From Geminocystis sp. NIES-3709 (lineage in GTDB: Bacteria; Cyanobacteriota; Cyanobacteriia; Cyanobacteriales; Cyanobacteriaceae), in contig NZ_AP014821.1 in assembly GCF_001548115.1 (NCBI RefSeq), positions 1 to 64,000 on the forward strand: DNA of 64,000 nt, given 5' to 3'. Shown one piece after another: positions 54,574 to 64,000 of the stretch. How positions within the stretch are numbered: position 1 is the stretch's first letter; the number at the start of each line of letters is the position of its first letter. The notes below the pieces were generated by a model. It had not been told where the DNA came from, did not search any database, and worked only from the letters and a program-made list of their open reading frames with translations. A program made the translations under genes and the position numbers.

Positions 54574-55443
54574 ATGATGAAAATTACCCGAAACCTTACC
54601 CCCTATCTCTTTCTTCTTCCCGCTTTAATTGTCCTCTCAATTATTGTTTTTTACCCTGCGATACAAGCATTTTCTTTGAGTTTTACTCGTTTTGAGTATG
54701 ATTTAACTAAAACTCCTGAATGGGTAGGATTTGAGAATTTTCAACGATTGTGGGAAGATAAATTATTTCGTCAAACGGTCATCAATACTTTAATTTATCT
54801 TCTGGGAGTTGTACCGCCTTTGGTTATCTTCTCCCTTCTTTTAGCTATTCTTGTCAATCAAAAACTCAAAGGTATTAACTGGTTTCGCACAGCATACTAT
54901 ACGCCTGTAGTTGTGTCAATGGTGGTAGCAGGTTTAGCTTGGAAAGCAATTTACTGGTCTAATGGCATTTTAAACCAATTTTGGTTTAGCCTCGGTTTTA
55001 AAGACGGTATTCCTTGGCTAACGAGTGCTAATTGGGCTATATGGAGTGTAATGGTAGTGACAATCTGGAAAGGTTTGGGATACTACATGGTCATTTATTT
55101 GGCAGGATTACAGAGTATCTCTCCTGAATTATATGAGGCGGCATCGATCGAGGGATCAGATGGTTGGCGAAAACATTGGGATATTACAATTCCATTGATG
55201 AAACCTTATATTTTTTTGGTAGCTGTAATTTCAGCTTTAAGTGCCACAAAAGTATTTGAAGAAGTTTATTTATTAACTCAAGGAGGCCCTAGAAATGCAA
55301 CAAAAACGGTGGTTTATTATCTTTATGAAAAAGCCTTTAAAGATTTAGACTTTAGTTATGCCTCTACTATGGGATTAGTTCTTTTTGTTTTTATTTTAAT
55401 CCTCTCGATCGTCAATTTATCTCTATCTAATAAATTAGAATAA
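54574..55443 (+). CDS. Sugar ABC transporter permease (MalF-like)
   Basis: A 289-residue inner-membrane permease with six hydrophobic segments. The EAA loop that contacts the ATPase is EAASIEGSDGWRKHWDITIP, and TQGGPRNATKTVVYYLYEKA is typical of the CUT1 (MalF/UgpA/GgtC) group. It would import oligosaccharides or osmolytes such as glucosylglycerol with a second permease, a binding protein and an ATPase, none of which is nearby. It is cotranscribed with the MBL-fold gene (8-bp gap), an unusual pairing. Confidence 0.87.
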   Translation: MMKITRNLTPYLFLLPALIVLSIIVFYPAIQAFSLSFTRFEYDLTKTPEWVGFENFQRLWEDKLFRQTVINTLIYLLGVVPPLVIFSLLLAILVNQKLKGINWFRTAYYTPVVVSMVVAGLAWKAIYWSNGILNQFWFSLGFKDGIPWLTSANWAIWSVMVVTIWKGLGYYMVIYLAGLQSISPELYEAASIEGSDGWRKHWDITIPLMKPYIFLVAVISALSATKVFEEVYLLTQGGPRNATKTVVYYLYEKAFKDLDFSYASTMGLVLFVFILILSIVNLSLSNKLE

Positions 55444-55788
55444 TAATTATTGATTCTTTAAAAAAGGTGTTAGGTTTTAGGCAGTAGGTATTAGGTTAAA
55501 TTAAAACTGCGTACTTTATAATAATGGCATTTTTTAAATGATTAAAACTCTATAAATTAAAGTTTAGTGTGCTTAGTGTGCCTTTGGCATCGATTATTTT
55601 ATTAAAATTTATCAGAACTACTGTAAAAAAGCCAAATAAAATATTTTTCCCCTTTAAAATTAAGACTTTCAATATTTTTTTTCCTATATTTATTACTATA
55701 AATAATTGTAAAGAATCTTATTAATTTTAATAAAAACTATGCTATATTTCTAAAATAAAATTGCTGTCTTTTTTTAGCTAGAAAATAT
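55444..55788. other. Upstream region of the giant surface-protein gene
   Basis: 345 bp, very AT-rich. It begins with heptad-phased GTGTTAG/GTTTTAG/GCAGTAG/GTATTAG (about 55468-55495), another short tandem repeat of the genome's type. Several T-rich tracts precede the start codon. No ORF or RNA gene was seen. Confidence 0.5.
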
Positions 55789-58700
55789 ATGTCTGTAAAT
55801 CTTGCTTCTCGTGCTAGTGCCGTCACTACAGATTCTCAAGGTAAAACTCATGTAGTGTGGGCAGAGGGTTCCTTTCTTTGGTATGCAGAGTATGACAATA
55901 ATTCAGGTACATGGAAAAACGCTCAAGCCATTACGACACTTGAGAATCAAGACATTAGTAATATTAGTTTTTTGTACGATGATAACTTAATTCAAGAAGA
56001 CACAACTAATAATAATAGTCAACCCGGTTTTGTGGTGACATGGCAACAAGGAAGCGAGAATGACAGCGATTTTTACTATACAGCAGGAAAATATGACGAA
56101 AATCAACAATTACAGTGGTTAGCCAATCCTCAAGCTATCACCACCGATCAAGTAGGAGATTTAGAACCAAGCGCTATAGTTTATAATGGGGACGTGTTGT
56201 TAGTAGGCTCAAAAGTTAATGTTGAAAATGCTAACAATCAACAAATAAGAGAAGATAGCGATCTTTACTATCAACAATTTAAGGTTAATGATAGTCTTTT
56301 TACCACTACGACAACGACTCCCCCTAACGCCTCCTATTCCCCTCAAATCAGTCAAGATGGTGTCATTAACGGCTTAATTCCTATAGATACTGATAACTCA
56401 ACTAATACGGTTAATACATTATCTTCAAATACAAAGTTAGGAATTAACAGTGAATTAACATCAACCACCGATGAAACTCCACCACCTATTAGCACGGGAG
56501 CAAATTTTACTTGGGGAGGAGGCATTACATTTAGTACCAGTTTATTAAATGTAATCAATGCGGAAGAAACTGTACCTCCCGGGATTGTCCGAAAAATAAT
56601 TAGCCCTTTTTTAAACGGCTTTGAGATAACGGGAATGATGACAGGAGGGCAAAGTGCCTCCGACATCAGAGGTGCTAGTGGAGATAATCTTAACCCTTAT
56701 TTAGATGTCAATGCTACAACCTCATTCAGTGGAAAATTAGCCAAAAAAGTTGCCGTCTTAGTCGTCGCCCCAGAAGTGGAGGGAGAAGAATTAGCCGAGC
56801 AAAAAGCTCAACAAGAGACAGATAAAGCAACAGAGGATAAAAACAAGGAAAATAGTGGAAGTCAATCAGGTTTTAATGTATCTTTAGCTTTAGATTCAAA
56901 ATGGACATTCGATCGAGAAACGTTACTTTTAGATCAAATTAAAGATACTGCTACCTTAAGTTTTGGTTTGACTTTTGGGGTGGATAATAAATTATATGAA
57001 TTTCAAGTATATGCAAATCTAGGGGCATCTTTTATTGTTCAAGCCGAACCTTTGCCTAATGGAGACTATGATCCCACTATTGAGGCTATTTTAGCAACAT
57101 TTGGTTCAGAAATAGGTGCATCTATACTATTAGGTTCGATCGTTGGTGCAGGAATTTCTCTAGGGGGAGGAGACTCCAAATCCGCTTTGGCGGGGGCAAT
57201 TGTGGCAGCAGTAGCAAGTTCTGTTTTTTCCACTATTGCTGATGCTATTGCCATAAGTAATGATTCTGAAGGACTATATTATCAAACTGCGATCGCATTT
57301 CCCGTTATTACAGCAGGAGGAAAATTTCGATTAGGTTTGAAATTTCTTAATTTTAGTGGGCAGTTAGGCATAGGTGCAGGAATGATTTGGGGTTTAGAAA
57401 ACACTCCCAACGTTCAGTATTTACAGTTTCCTATTAGTGCAGGAGTGAATTTAGGGCCAATATATTTAGGTATTAGTTTAACCCCGGGATGGCAATGGGA
57501 AGCATTTAATAGTGATTCTTCTGAGAATACCACATCCGATGTTGCTAGTTCCTTAGCTAATTTTAGCTCCGAATCAACTAATGCCATTGTACAAGGCTCA
57601 TTATTGACGATTAATTGGGGAGAAAACCTTAACACTGACAACATCCCTGATAGTAGTCAATTCACTGTTACTGTTACTGACAATTTGGGCAATATTACCA
57701 CTATTCCCGTTTTTCAAGTTAGTATTGAAAGCAACACTATACAATTAAGACTTTCTGAAGTCATTCCCCTTTCTGCTAATTATGACTACACCACCTCAAA
57801 TAATCCGACACCGCAACCGAATTTAATCCAAGTCAGCTATACAACCTCAGATAATCAAAGCCAAAATTTACAGGATAGTCAAGGAGAGGAGATAGATAAT
57901 TTTAATTTATCTGTGACTAACAATTCCCCTGACAGTTTTTCTGCCACTTATAACCCCACTACGGGCAATAGTCAAAATTACTCTATTCTGAATAATGAGT
58001 TAATACTTAGTTTCAATACTCCCCTTAATACTAATATTCTCCCTGATGTAAGAAGGTTTACTGTGGAAGGGGCAACCATAGATTCTCTCACGGTAGAATC
58101 TAACGCTATTGTTTTAGTTTTAAAACTCAATGACAATGTTGTAGCTGATGCCACTGTGACTTATAGTAATCAGCAAGGGTTGGGTAATTTATTAGAGACG
58201 GTAGATAATGAAAGTATAGCTAGTTTCACCATTGATAGTGATATTACCATTAGTCAATCTCAGTTTGTTATTGGAGTTCAATTTACTAACACTTTAAATA
58301 GTAATCTGATTCCGAATATTAATCAATTTTTAGTGCAGACTATAGACAACAATGGCAATGTCATCAATACCGTTACGGTTAATCAAGTTGATATAGTTAA
58401 CGGCAATATCGTTAATTTGTATCTATCACAAGCCATTGAAGAGAATCAAACTTATCGCATTACCTATACTCCTGCCAATAATATCGCCACAGATTTAGAG
58501 TATCAAGACGGCACAGAAGTAGAAGGGTTTACTGTTGTTTCCAATCAAGAAAATTCTCAAGGTATCACCACGAATGAATTAACCGCTATTCTTGTGCAAA
58601 ATTTAGATAGTAATGTCAGCTTTAGTAATAGCATTAATAACTATAACGTTACCCTCACCGATGAGGTAGGCAATATTCAAGATAGCGTTACCGTACAATC

Positions 58701-61700
58701 TTTAAGAGTAAAATCTCAAGGAGTAGAATTAATTATTAATGACAATCTCACAGATAATGAAAATGTTGTCATTGACTATCAGAATAACGGTAATGAGATT
58801 AAAATAAATTCTTTAGTGACGGGAATTGAGCCTCCTCCCTTTGACACTCAATCCGTTATCGGTAATATTGAAGCAGATTTAGGGCAGGATAGTACTCCCA
58901 CCCTCTCGTTAACAAAAACAGGAGAGATATTAATGGCTTGGGTTGCCGAAGTCGCACCGATACAACCGATCGCAGGTTTTGTTAATGGAGATATAATAAT
59001 TCTTAATTTCGTGGAGAATTTGCAAAATGATTCTATACCTCAACCTAGTCAATTTACCGTCACTGATACTCAAGGAAATATTTACAATGTTGATGGTGCG
59101 CCTTCTCTCTTAGGTAATAGTCTTACTTTAATCCTTGATGAGACTATCCCCGAATCTGCTCAAATTAAAATTAGTTATAGCTTTTCTCCCACTAAAAACA
59201 ACGGTAATTTATATCTAACGGATGCCACCAATACGAGGTTATGGATTAATGAATTTAGTAACTTTAATCTTACCAACAACACTAATAAAAATAATTCTCC
59301 TACTTTACTGGGTGCAGGATCGATCGTAGCTAATGTCAGTGGACAAAATGTTAACAGAATAACCCTAGTCTTTGATCAAACCTTAACAGGTAATCCTATT
59401 GAAAGTCAATTCTCGATCGAAAATAACGGCATTAACTATCAATTACTCAACAATCCCACCGTTAACGGCAATACTGTGACTCTCAATGTCATTCCCCCGT
59501 CAGGAAGTGGTTTAATCGGTGCGGGAGATTTAGTCACTGTTGACTATAGTAATAATATCAACGGTAATCCTGTTTCCACTCAACAACAATTGACAAGTAA
59601 TAATGGCATTGTAGCAGAGTTTAATAATCAACCTGTGATTACCTCTCCCACTACTCCTACTACTGTCATTAAATACGGCTTTACACCTTCAGGGGATGCG
59701 TTACTATCAACACCTAGCAGTATTATTGGCTCAAAAGGGCTGAATTTTAACCCCGTTGCGGAATTGGATCAAAAAGGCAATAATGTGGTGATGTGGGTTA
59801 ATGCGGATATGAGTGATATTCCCACTAGCTTAACTCCGGGCGAATTTTACAGCGATAATCAAACCAATCTTATCAACGAGAGTTTAAGTCAATCCGACAT
59901 TTACTATTCCATCTATAATGCCAAGACTCAAGAATGGAGTATCGCTTCTCCTTTAGTATCCCAAGAAGGCTCAGAAGGTAAAATAGTCTTAGGTATGGGG
60001 GAAAATAATCAACTTATCGCCACATGGTTAAACTATACCGATGAGGAAACGAATATTTATTGGTCAAGTTTAGCCTATGATAGTCAGGATAATGGTATCT
60101 GGAGTGAGCCACAATTATTATATCAAGATGCGTCACCTGATCCTTTAACGGAGTTAGAAATTGCCAGTATCAACGGTAAAACCGCTATTTTTTGGACAGA
60201 AACTCAACAAGTATCCTATAGTCAGTTAACCATTGAAGGAAGCCCTATTTTATATTTTCGTCTTGCTGAAAACAGTGGCACTGTAGCTAATAATAGCGGT
60301 ACTTGGGGAGCAGGAGGCAACGGTATTTATAATGGTACAGTTAATTATCATCAGACAGGTGCGTTAGAAAACACGACTACGAATAAGGGCGATAAAAACC
60401 CTGCTGTTTTATTTAATAATGGTAGTAGTCTCACCCTTGCAGAAGATTTAGGTTTAATTAGTGGTAATTCCTTTACGATCGAACTATGGTTCAAAATTCC
60501 GAATAATCTTAATGAGACTATCAATATTGCTTCCATGGAGGGGTTATTTAGTTTAAGTGTCAGTCAATCCCTAGAGTTAACCCTTAACATCGACAATCAA
60601 AATATCTCCCCTGACTCCCCCATCGATACTGATACATGGAATTATGTTGTTGCCACCTATGATGGACAAAGTGATACAGTAATTTTATATCTCAATGGGC
60701 AACCCGTTGTTACTCGAAATAATGTTGACTTTACCTTCCCCTCTACCACTAACTTAACCCTTGCAGGAGGTAACGATAATCTTTATCTCGATGAGGTAGC
60801 CTTTTATAACAAAACTCTCGACTATAGTGATTTTATCCCTAGTGACTTAAATAGTGGTAATGTCTCTAGCCTAACAGGAGAACAACTAATTAGTATCTTA
60901 TCTGGTGATGGTACAGATATTGGTAGTAAATACTCTGCTCAGTATATCGCACCCTTGCCTCCCGGAGCTAACACTTATTATGCCTTCATCGATGACGACA
61001 TCGACACCCCTAGTCAAATCATCCCCGAATATCAAGTCATCGCCACCCAATTATCAGACGCTAATAAACCACAATGGGATATTGTTTCTAATGTGTCTGC
61101 TAACAGCAATAGTTATATTTACCCCAATGGCATCCCAGATATTTACTTACCCCTTAATTTACAAAATCAGCAAACTGGTACTAAAATAAGTTCGATCGAA
61201 ATTACTGCTCAAGATAGTAATAGAAATACCTTTACTTGGAGTGTCGGCAATACCCAAGGCAATCAGTTAGGAGTTGTGCAAGGAGAAACATTACTTAATC
61301 CTATCAATCCTGAAGGCGAATTTGACTACACCATTTTAAGCCCCAATGTTAACCTTGACTTATTCATCGATGGTAGTAATAGTAATCTCTCTAACTTTCA
61401 GTATTCTATCAATGGTAGCGATCCTCAAAATATCAATACTGCGGATGTCACCAGCGAACCCACAACTGTTAATTCTAATCAAGTATTAGGTATAGCCACT
61501 GTCACCGAAGCTAACGATTCTAGTTTAGCCCTCATCGATAGTGGTTTTATCATCAATACCGATAACGCCTCTATAGGTTATATCCTCAGTAACGGTGATT
61601 TAGATGGAGACGGCAAAACAGATGTTATCGTGGGAAATCGAGGTTATACAGACAGTGACGGGAATCTCCTCAATAACGGCACAATTCAAATTTTATTAGG

Positions 61701-64000
61701 AGGTGGCGATGTTTTAGGCAATAGCGAAAATAACCCTCTTACTACCACAGACTTATTAGGCAATCCTAACGGTATTTTTATCAAGGGTATCATTGATGGT
61801 GGACAAGCCAATAGTGATTTTCCCATGAGTTTAGCTATGGGTGATGTGGATGGTGACGGTAAAGATGACTTAATTATTGGTGCGCCCAACGTCAATAACG
61901 GTGATGGCATTGTTTATGTTATCAAAGGCAGTTATTTAGCTAACAATAAAGGTAAAACTATTACTATCAACTCTGATAATAGCTTTTCTGATGGTAGTAA
62001 CAATTCTAGTAATATCGGTTATGTTATCAATCCCACTGTAGAGGGAGGCTATTTTGGTTTAGCGGTGGCAGTGGGTAATTTTAATGGCACGGGAAATGCA
62101 GACATTGCCATTGGCACTCCGGGGGCGAATAATGGTGATGGTTTAGTTTCTATTGCTTATGATGGTGACACTACGGCAACGACTTTTTATACTGGCACAG
62201 GGAAGGAAAATTTAGGTTATGCTTTGACGGTTTCTAAAGCAAAGGGTGGGCAAAGTTTTTCTAAAAATACCCTTGTGGATGACTTAATTGTGGGTGCGCC
62301 CTCTTTTCAAGCTAGTGTTGCTAATCAATGGGTAGGTGTTGACTCTTTTCCTCAAGATAATCAAAATTTATTCTCTAGTAACACCTCCGCCGCCGTTGGC
62401 AAGGTTTATGTTTTTGCTAATAACAATATCAATCCTCTCTATTCTTTCACTGGCTCAATTTTACCCTCATCTAATGGCACAGCAGAAAATTCTTTTACGG
62501 GTAGCGCTTTGGCTAGTGATGATTGGGATGGTGATGGTATCAAAGATTTAGCTATATCTGCCCCCGGTTCGGATACCAATGATGGTTTAGTCTATGTATT
62601 AAAAGGGGGAAGTGTCACTTCTGGAGATTTAGACTATATCAGCAATTTGATTATATTAGGGGGTTTGCAGTTTGGGGAAGCTGGTAGCGTTATCACTTCC
62701 GCAGGAGATGTTAATGGAGATAAATATGAAGACTTCTTAATTACTGCACCTCAAGGCGCGATGGGTGCGGGGCAAGGTTATGTATTATTTGGCCCTCTCA
62801 ACTTGGAAGATGTCGGTACTTTATTCGATTTGAATGTCACTGCTACTGATAATAAAAAGACTTTTCTACTTAATAGCGATCGATCTTATCAGTCGGTGGG
62901 TTCTTCTGCAAGTTCGATCGGAGATGTTAATAATGATGGTGTAGATGATTTAATGATAACTGCACCGAATGCTCAACAATTATACGCTGTTTATGGACAT
63001 CAATGGTTAGCGGATGATGGTAGTATCAAACTCGCTGATATTTCTGGTGATAACGGTTTTGTAATTGACGGTGATCTTTATAATGCTAATTCAAAATCGT
63101 TAAATGGTAATGGTAATAATGTGCTTATCTTGGGAGATATTAACGGTGATGGTTTTGCTGATGTGCTTTCTGGAGGTAGTGAATATGGTGCGGTTGTTAT
63201 TTTCGGAAGTAGCACTAAAAATCTTTTAGATGCCAGTGTTGGTAGTAATGATTTAATTGTTACTGTCGCTAATCATGCCCTGAAAGATGTTATCGCTTTG
63301 GGAGACTATAACGGCGATGGTTTACAAGATTTTGGGGTTTTAGATACTAACAATAACTTCTATCTACAATTAGGCTCTAGTAATCTTAGCAGTTTACGAA
63401 ATTTATCTTTATCGACTCCTTCTGTTACTTCCATTACAAGCTCGATCGAACTGGGAGATTATAATGGTGATGGTTATGATGATATTCTCCTCAACACTTC
63501 TACCTATAGCACTATCTATCTAGGTAATAAAGAAGGCAATTTCCAAAATTATATTATCTTTAATCCCGTTGATATTGATAATATGTCGATCGATAACTAT
63601 ACTTTTGGCTCGATCGGTGATATGAATGGAGATGGTTATAATGATATAGGTACTGGACTTCCTAATACAAATTCTGTCATTCCCGAAGGGAATAATGGAC
63701 AATTCATCACTTATTTAGGTGGAAATGGAACACCTATTAGCTCATTATCTTTGTACAATACGGGAGTAGATAGTAACAGAGTTCCCTTACCTAACAATAG
63801 CACTGATGATCCTCATTATGATTTAGTGTCTATTCCTAGTGGTAGTGATTCAGATATTCTCGTCATTAACTCAGGAGATGGTATTTCGGGATGGATTAGT
63901 CCTAATAATAATAATAGTAACATAGCCCCTCCCGGAAATTATATTTATCGCACAACTTTTACATTACCAGAAGGCATAAATCCCAATAACTTTACTATTA
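55789..64000 (+). CDS. Giant multidomain surface protein, 3' end beyond window
   Basis: An open frame of at least 2737 codons from ATG 55789 to the window edge, with no stop. Residues 1-260 look like a beta-propeller (GKTHVVWAEGSFLWYAEYD). A charged stretch lies at about 331-362 and an Ala/Gly-rich hydrophobic stretch at about 425-490. Between about 600 and 1290 are several SwmB-like repeats (QLRLSEVIPLSANYDY, VNLYLSQAIEENQTYRITY, LTLILDETIPESAQIKISY). A second propeller-like part is at about 1294-1480 and a LamG/ConA domain at about 1485-1680 (TIELWFKIP, ATYDGQSDTVILYLNG). About ten FG-GAP repeats (GDVDGDGKDDLIIGAPN type) span about 1920-2670. There is no N-terminal signal, so C-terminal type I secretion is likely. 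Confidence 0.88.
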   Translation, partial: MSVNLASRASAVTTDSQGKTHVVWAEGSFLWYAEYDNNSGTWKNAQAITTLENQDISNISFLYDDNLIQEDTTNNNSQPGFVVTWQQGSENDSDFYYTAGKYDENQQLQWLANPQAITTDQVGDLEPSAIVYNGDVLLVGSKVNVENANNQQIREDSDLYYQQFKVNDSLFTTTTTTPPNASYSPQISQDGVINGLIPIDTDNSTNTVNTLSSNTKLGINSELTSTTDETPPPISTGANFTWGGGITFSTSLLNVINAEETVPPGIVRKIISPFLNGFEITGMMTGGQSASDIRGASGDNLNPYLDVNATTSFSGKLAKKVAVLVVAPEVEGEELAEQKAQQETDKATEDKNKENSGSQSGFNVSLALDSKWTFDRETLLLDQIKDTATLSFGLTFGVDNKLYEFQVYANLGASFIVQAEPLPNGDYDPTIEAILATFGSEIGASILLGSIVGAGISLGGGDSKSALAGAIVAAVASSVFSTIADAIAISNDSEGLYYQTAIAFPVITAGGKFRLGLKFLNFSGQLGIGAGMIWGLENTPNVQYLQFPISAGVNLGPIYLGISLTPGWQWEAFNSDSSENTTSDVASSLANFSSESTNAIVQGSLLTINWGENLNTDNIPDSSQFTVTVTDNLGNITTIPVFQVSIESNTIQLRLSEVIPLSANYDYTTSNNPTPQPNLIQVSYTTSDNQSQNLQDSQGEEIDNFNLSVTNNSPDSFSATYNPTTGNSQNYSILNNELILSFNTPLNTNILPDVRRFTVEGATIDSLTVESNAIVLVLKLNDNVVADATVTYSNQQGLGNLLETVDNESIASFTIDSDITISQSQFVIGVQFTNTLNSNLIPNINQFLVQTIDNNGNVINTVTVNQVDIVNGNIVNLYLSQAIEENQTYRITYTPANNIATDLEYQDGTEVEGFTVVSNQENSQGITTNELTAILVQNLDSNVSFSNSINNYNVTLTDEVGNIQDSVTVQSLRVKSQGVELIINDNLTDNENVVIDYQNNGNEIKINSLVTGIEPPPFDTQSVIGNIEADLGQDSTPTLSLTKTGEILMAWVAEVAPIQPIAGFVNGDIIILNFVENLQNDSIPQPSQFTVTDTQGNIYNVDGAPSLLGNSLTLILDETIPESAQIKISYSFSPTKNNGNLYLTDATNTRLWINEFSNFNLTNNTNKNNSPTLLGAGSIVANVSGQNVNRITLVFDQTLTGNPIESQFSIENNGINYQLLNNPTVNGNTVTLNVIPPSGSGLIGAGDLVTVDYSNNINGNPVSTQQQLTSNNGIVAEFNNQPVITSPTTPTTVIKYGFTPSGDALLSTPSSIIGSKGLNFNPVAELDQKGNNVVMWVNADMSDIPTSLTPGEFYSDNQTNLINESLSQSDIYYSIYNAKTQEWSIASPLVSQEGSEGKIVLGMGENNQLIATWLNYTDEETNIYWSSLAYDSQDNGIWSEPQLLYQDASPDPLTELEIASINGKTAIFWTETQQVSYSQLTIEGSPILYFRLAENSGTVANNSGTWGAGGNGIYNGTVNYHQTGALENTTTNKGDKNPAVLFNNGSSLTLAEDLGLISGNSFTIELWFKIPNNLNETINIASMEGLFSLSVSQSLELTLNIDNQNISPDSPIDTDTWNYVVATYDGQSDTVILYLNGQPVVTRNNVDFTFPSTTNLTLAGGNDNLYLDEVAFYNKTLDYSDFIPSDLNSGNVSSLTGEQLISILSGDGTDIGSKYSAQYIAPLPPGANTYYAFIDDDIDTPSQIIPEYQVIATQLSDANKPQWDIVSNVSANSNSYIYPNGIPDIYLPLNLQNQQTGTKISSIEITAQDSNRNTFTWSVGNTQGNQLGVVQGETLLNPINPEGEFDYTILSPNVNLDLFIDGSNSNLSNFQYSINGSDPQNINTADVTSEPTTVNSNQVLGIATVTEANDSSLALIDSGFIINTDNASIGYILSNGDLDGDGKTDVIVGNRGYTDSDGNLLNNGTIQILLGGGDVLGNSENNPLTTTDLLGNPNGIFIKGIIDGGQANSDFPMSLAMGDVDGDGKDDLIIGAPNVNNGDGIVYVIKGSYLANNKGKTITINSDNSFSDGSNNSSNIGYVINPTVEGGYFGLAVAVGNFNGTGNADIAIGTPGANNGDGLVSIAYDGDTTATTFYTGTGKENLGYALTVSKAKGGQSFSKNTLVDDLIVGAPSFQASVANQWVGVDSFPQDNQNLFSSNTSAAVGKVYVFANNNINPLYSFTGSILPSSNGTAENSFTGSALASDDWDGDGIKDLAISAPGSDTNDGLVYVLKGGSVTSGDLDYISNLIILGGLQFGEAGSVITSAGDVNGDKYEDFLITAPQGAMGAGQGYVLFGPLNLEDVGTLFDLNVTATDNKKTFLLNSDRSYQSVGSSASSIGDVNNDGVDDLMITAPNAQQLYAVYGHQWLADDGSIKLADISGDNGFVIDGDLYNANSKSLNGNGNNVLILGDINGDGFADVLSGGSEYGAVVIFGSSTKNLLDASVGSNDLIVTVANHALKDVIALGDYNGDGLQDFGVLDTNNNFYLQLGSSNLSSLRNLSLSTPSVTSITSSIELGDYNGDGYDDILLNTSTYSTIYLGNKEGNFQNYIIFNPVDIDNMSIDNYTFGSIGDMNGDGYNDIGTGLPNTNSVIPEGNNGQFITYLGGNGTPISSLSLYNTGVDSNRVPLPNNSTDDPHYDLVSIPSGSDSDILVINSGDGISGWISPNNNNSNIAPPGNYIYRTTFTLPEGINPNNFTI

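Noticed and set aside
56352-63702. Short frames on both strands across the giant gene
   Set aside because: The uninterrupted frame from 55789 with FG-GAP and SwmB-like repeats explains the region.
1-64000. tRNA, rRNA, tmRNA or known riboswitch in intergenic gaps
   Set aside because: No T-loop, anticodon-arm or riboswitch core sequence was recognised by eye in any gap; a covariance search could still find weak ones.

Overview
The window is a 64 kb stretch of an AT-rich cyanobacterial chromosome. Evidence for a cyanobacterium is the cyanobacterial gene set (ldpA, lrtA-type hibernation factor, ictB, a phytol-kinase-like protein, ferredoxin-type sulfite reductase) and the many CGATCG/GCGATCGC (HIP1-type) octamer cores on both strands. 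The very low GC content and heptameric intergenic repeats fit a unicellular lineage such as Geminocystis/Cyanobacterium, but the genus is a guess. No rRNA, tRNA or CRISPR array was recognised.

Layout. 0.2-6.7 kb: an OmpR-type regulator, ldpA with a VOC-fold membrane protein, a sigma-factor-like small protein, a hicA toxin relic split by a 99-bp MITE, a HerA-like ATPase and the hibernation factor. 6.7-11.8 kb: a CNMP-EAL protein, an FTR1 iron permease, a PmbA/TldE-type protein and a divergent FutC-like iron ABC ATPase. 12-18 kb: a stand-alone EF-G, leuA and a DUF2079 membrane protein. 18.4-24 kb: a 1455-residue RTX surface protein, followed by an IS5/IS903-type insertion sequence with perfect ends. 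24-34.7 kb: dnaB, a PAS-GGDEF-EAL protein, sulfite reductase, and a minus-strand group of ftsH, a Uma2-type nuclease, a Dam-type methylase and a MOSC protein. 34.8-41.2 kb: glycosyltransferase, asparagine synthetase, methyltransferase, murD and an RDD protein. 41.2-49.8 kb: a short transcription unit with an odd small basic ORF, then cobA, an epimerase, the phytol-kinase-like gene, ictB, cysK, a J-domain protein and a GT39 enzyme. 49.9-55.4 kb: a Na+/H+ antiporter, tldD, a Tat-type MBL-fold protein and a lone sugar ABC permease. From 55.8 kb to the window end runs one open frame of at least 2737 codons. It encodes a giant surface protein with SwmB-like, LamG-like and FG-GAP repeats.

Themes. 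Two very large repeat proteins without classical N-terminal signal peptides suggest type I secretion to the cell surface. Two EAL proteins touch c-di-GMP turnover. FTR1 and the FutC-like ATPase form a small iron-uptake neighbourhood. LeuA, CysK and Sir cover leucine and sulfur assimilation.

Most unusual points: (1) a promoter-ORF-terminator unit at 41.2-41.5 kb whose small, very basic ORF has no stop codon before its own intrinsic terminator, an arrangement known from tmRNA-controlled ribosome-rescue factors such as ArfA; (2) a 27-bp GC-rich palindromic insertion read in frame as nine residues inside a transposase; (3) a MITE whose removal exactly restores a hicA reading frame; (4) an unclassified dispersed element of about 120-170 bp present three times; (5) a ribbon-helix-helix-like tail on sulfite reductase.
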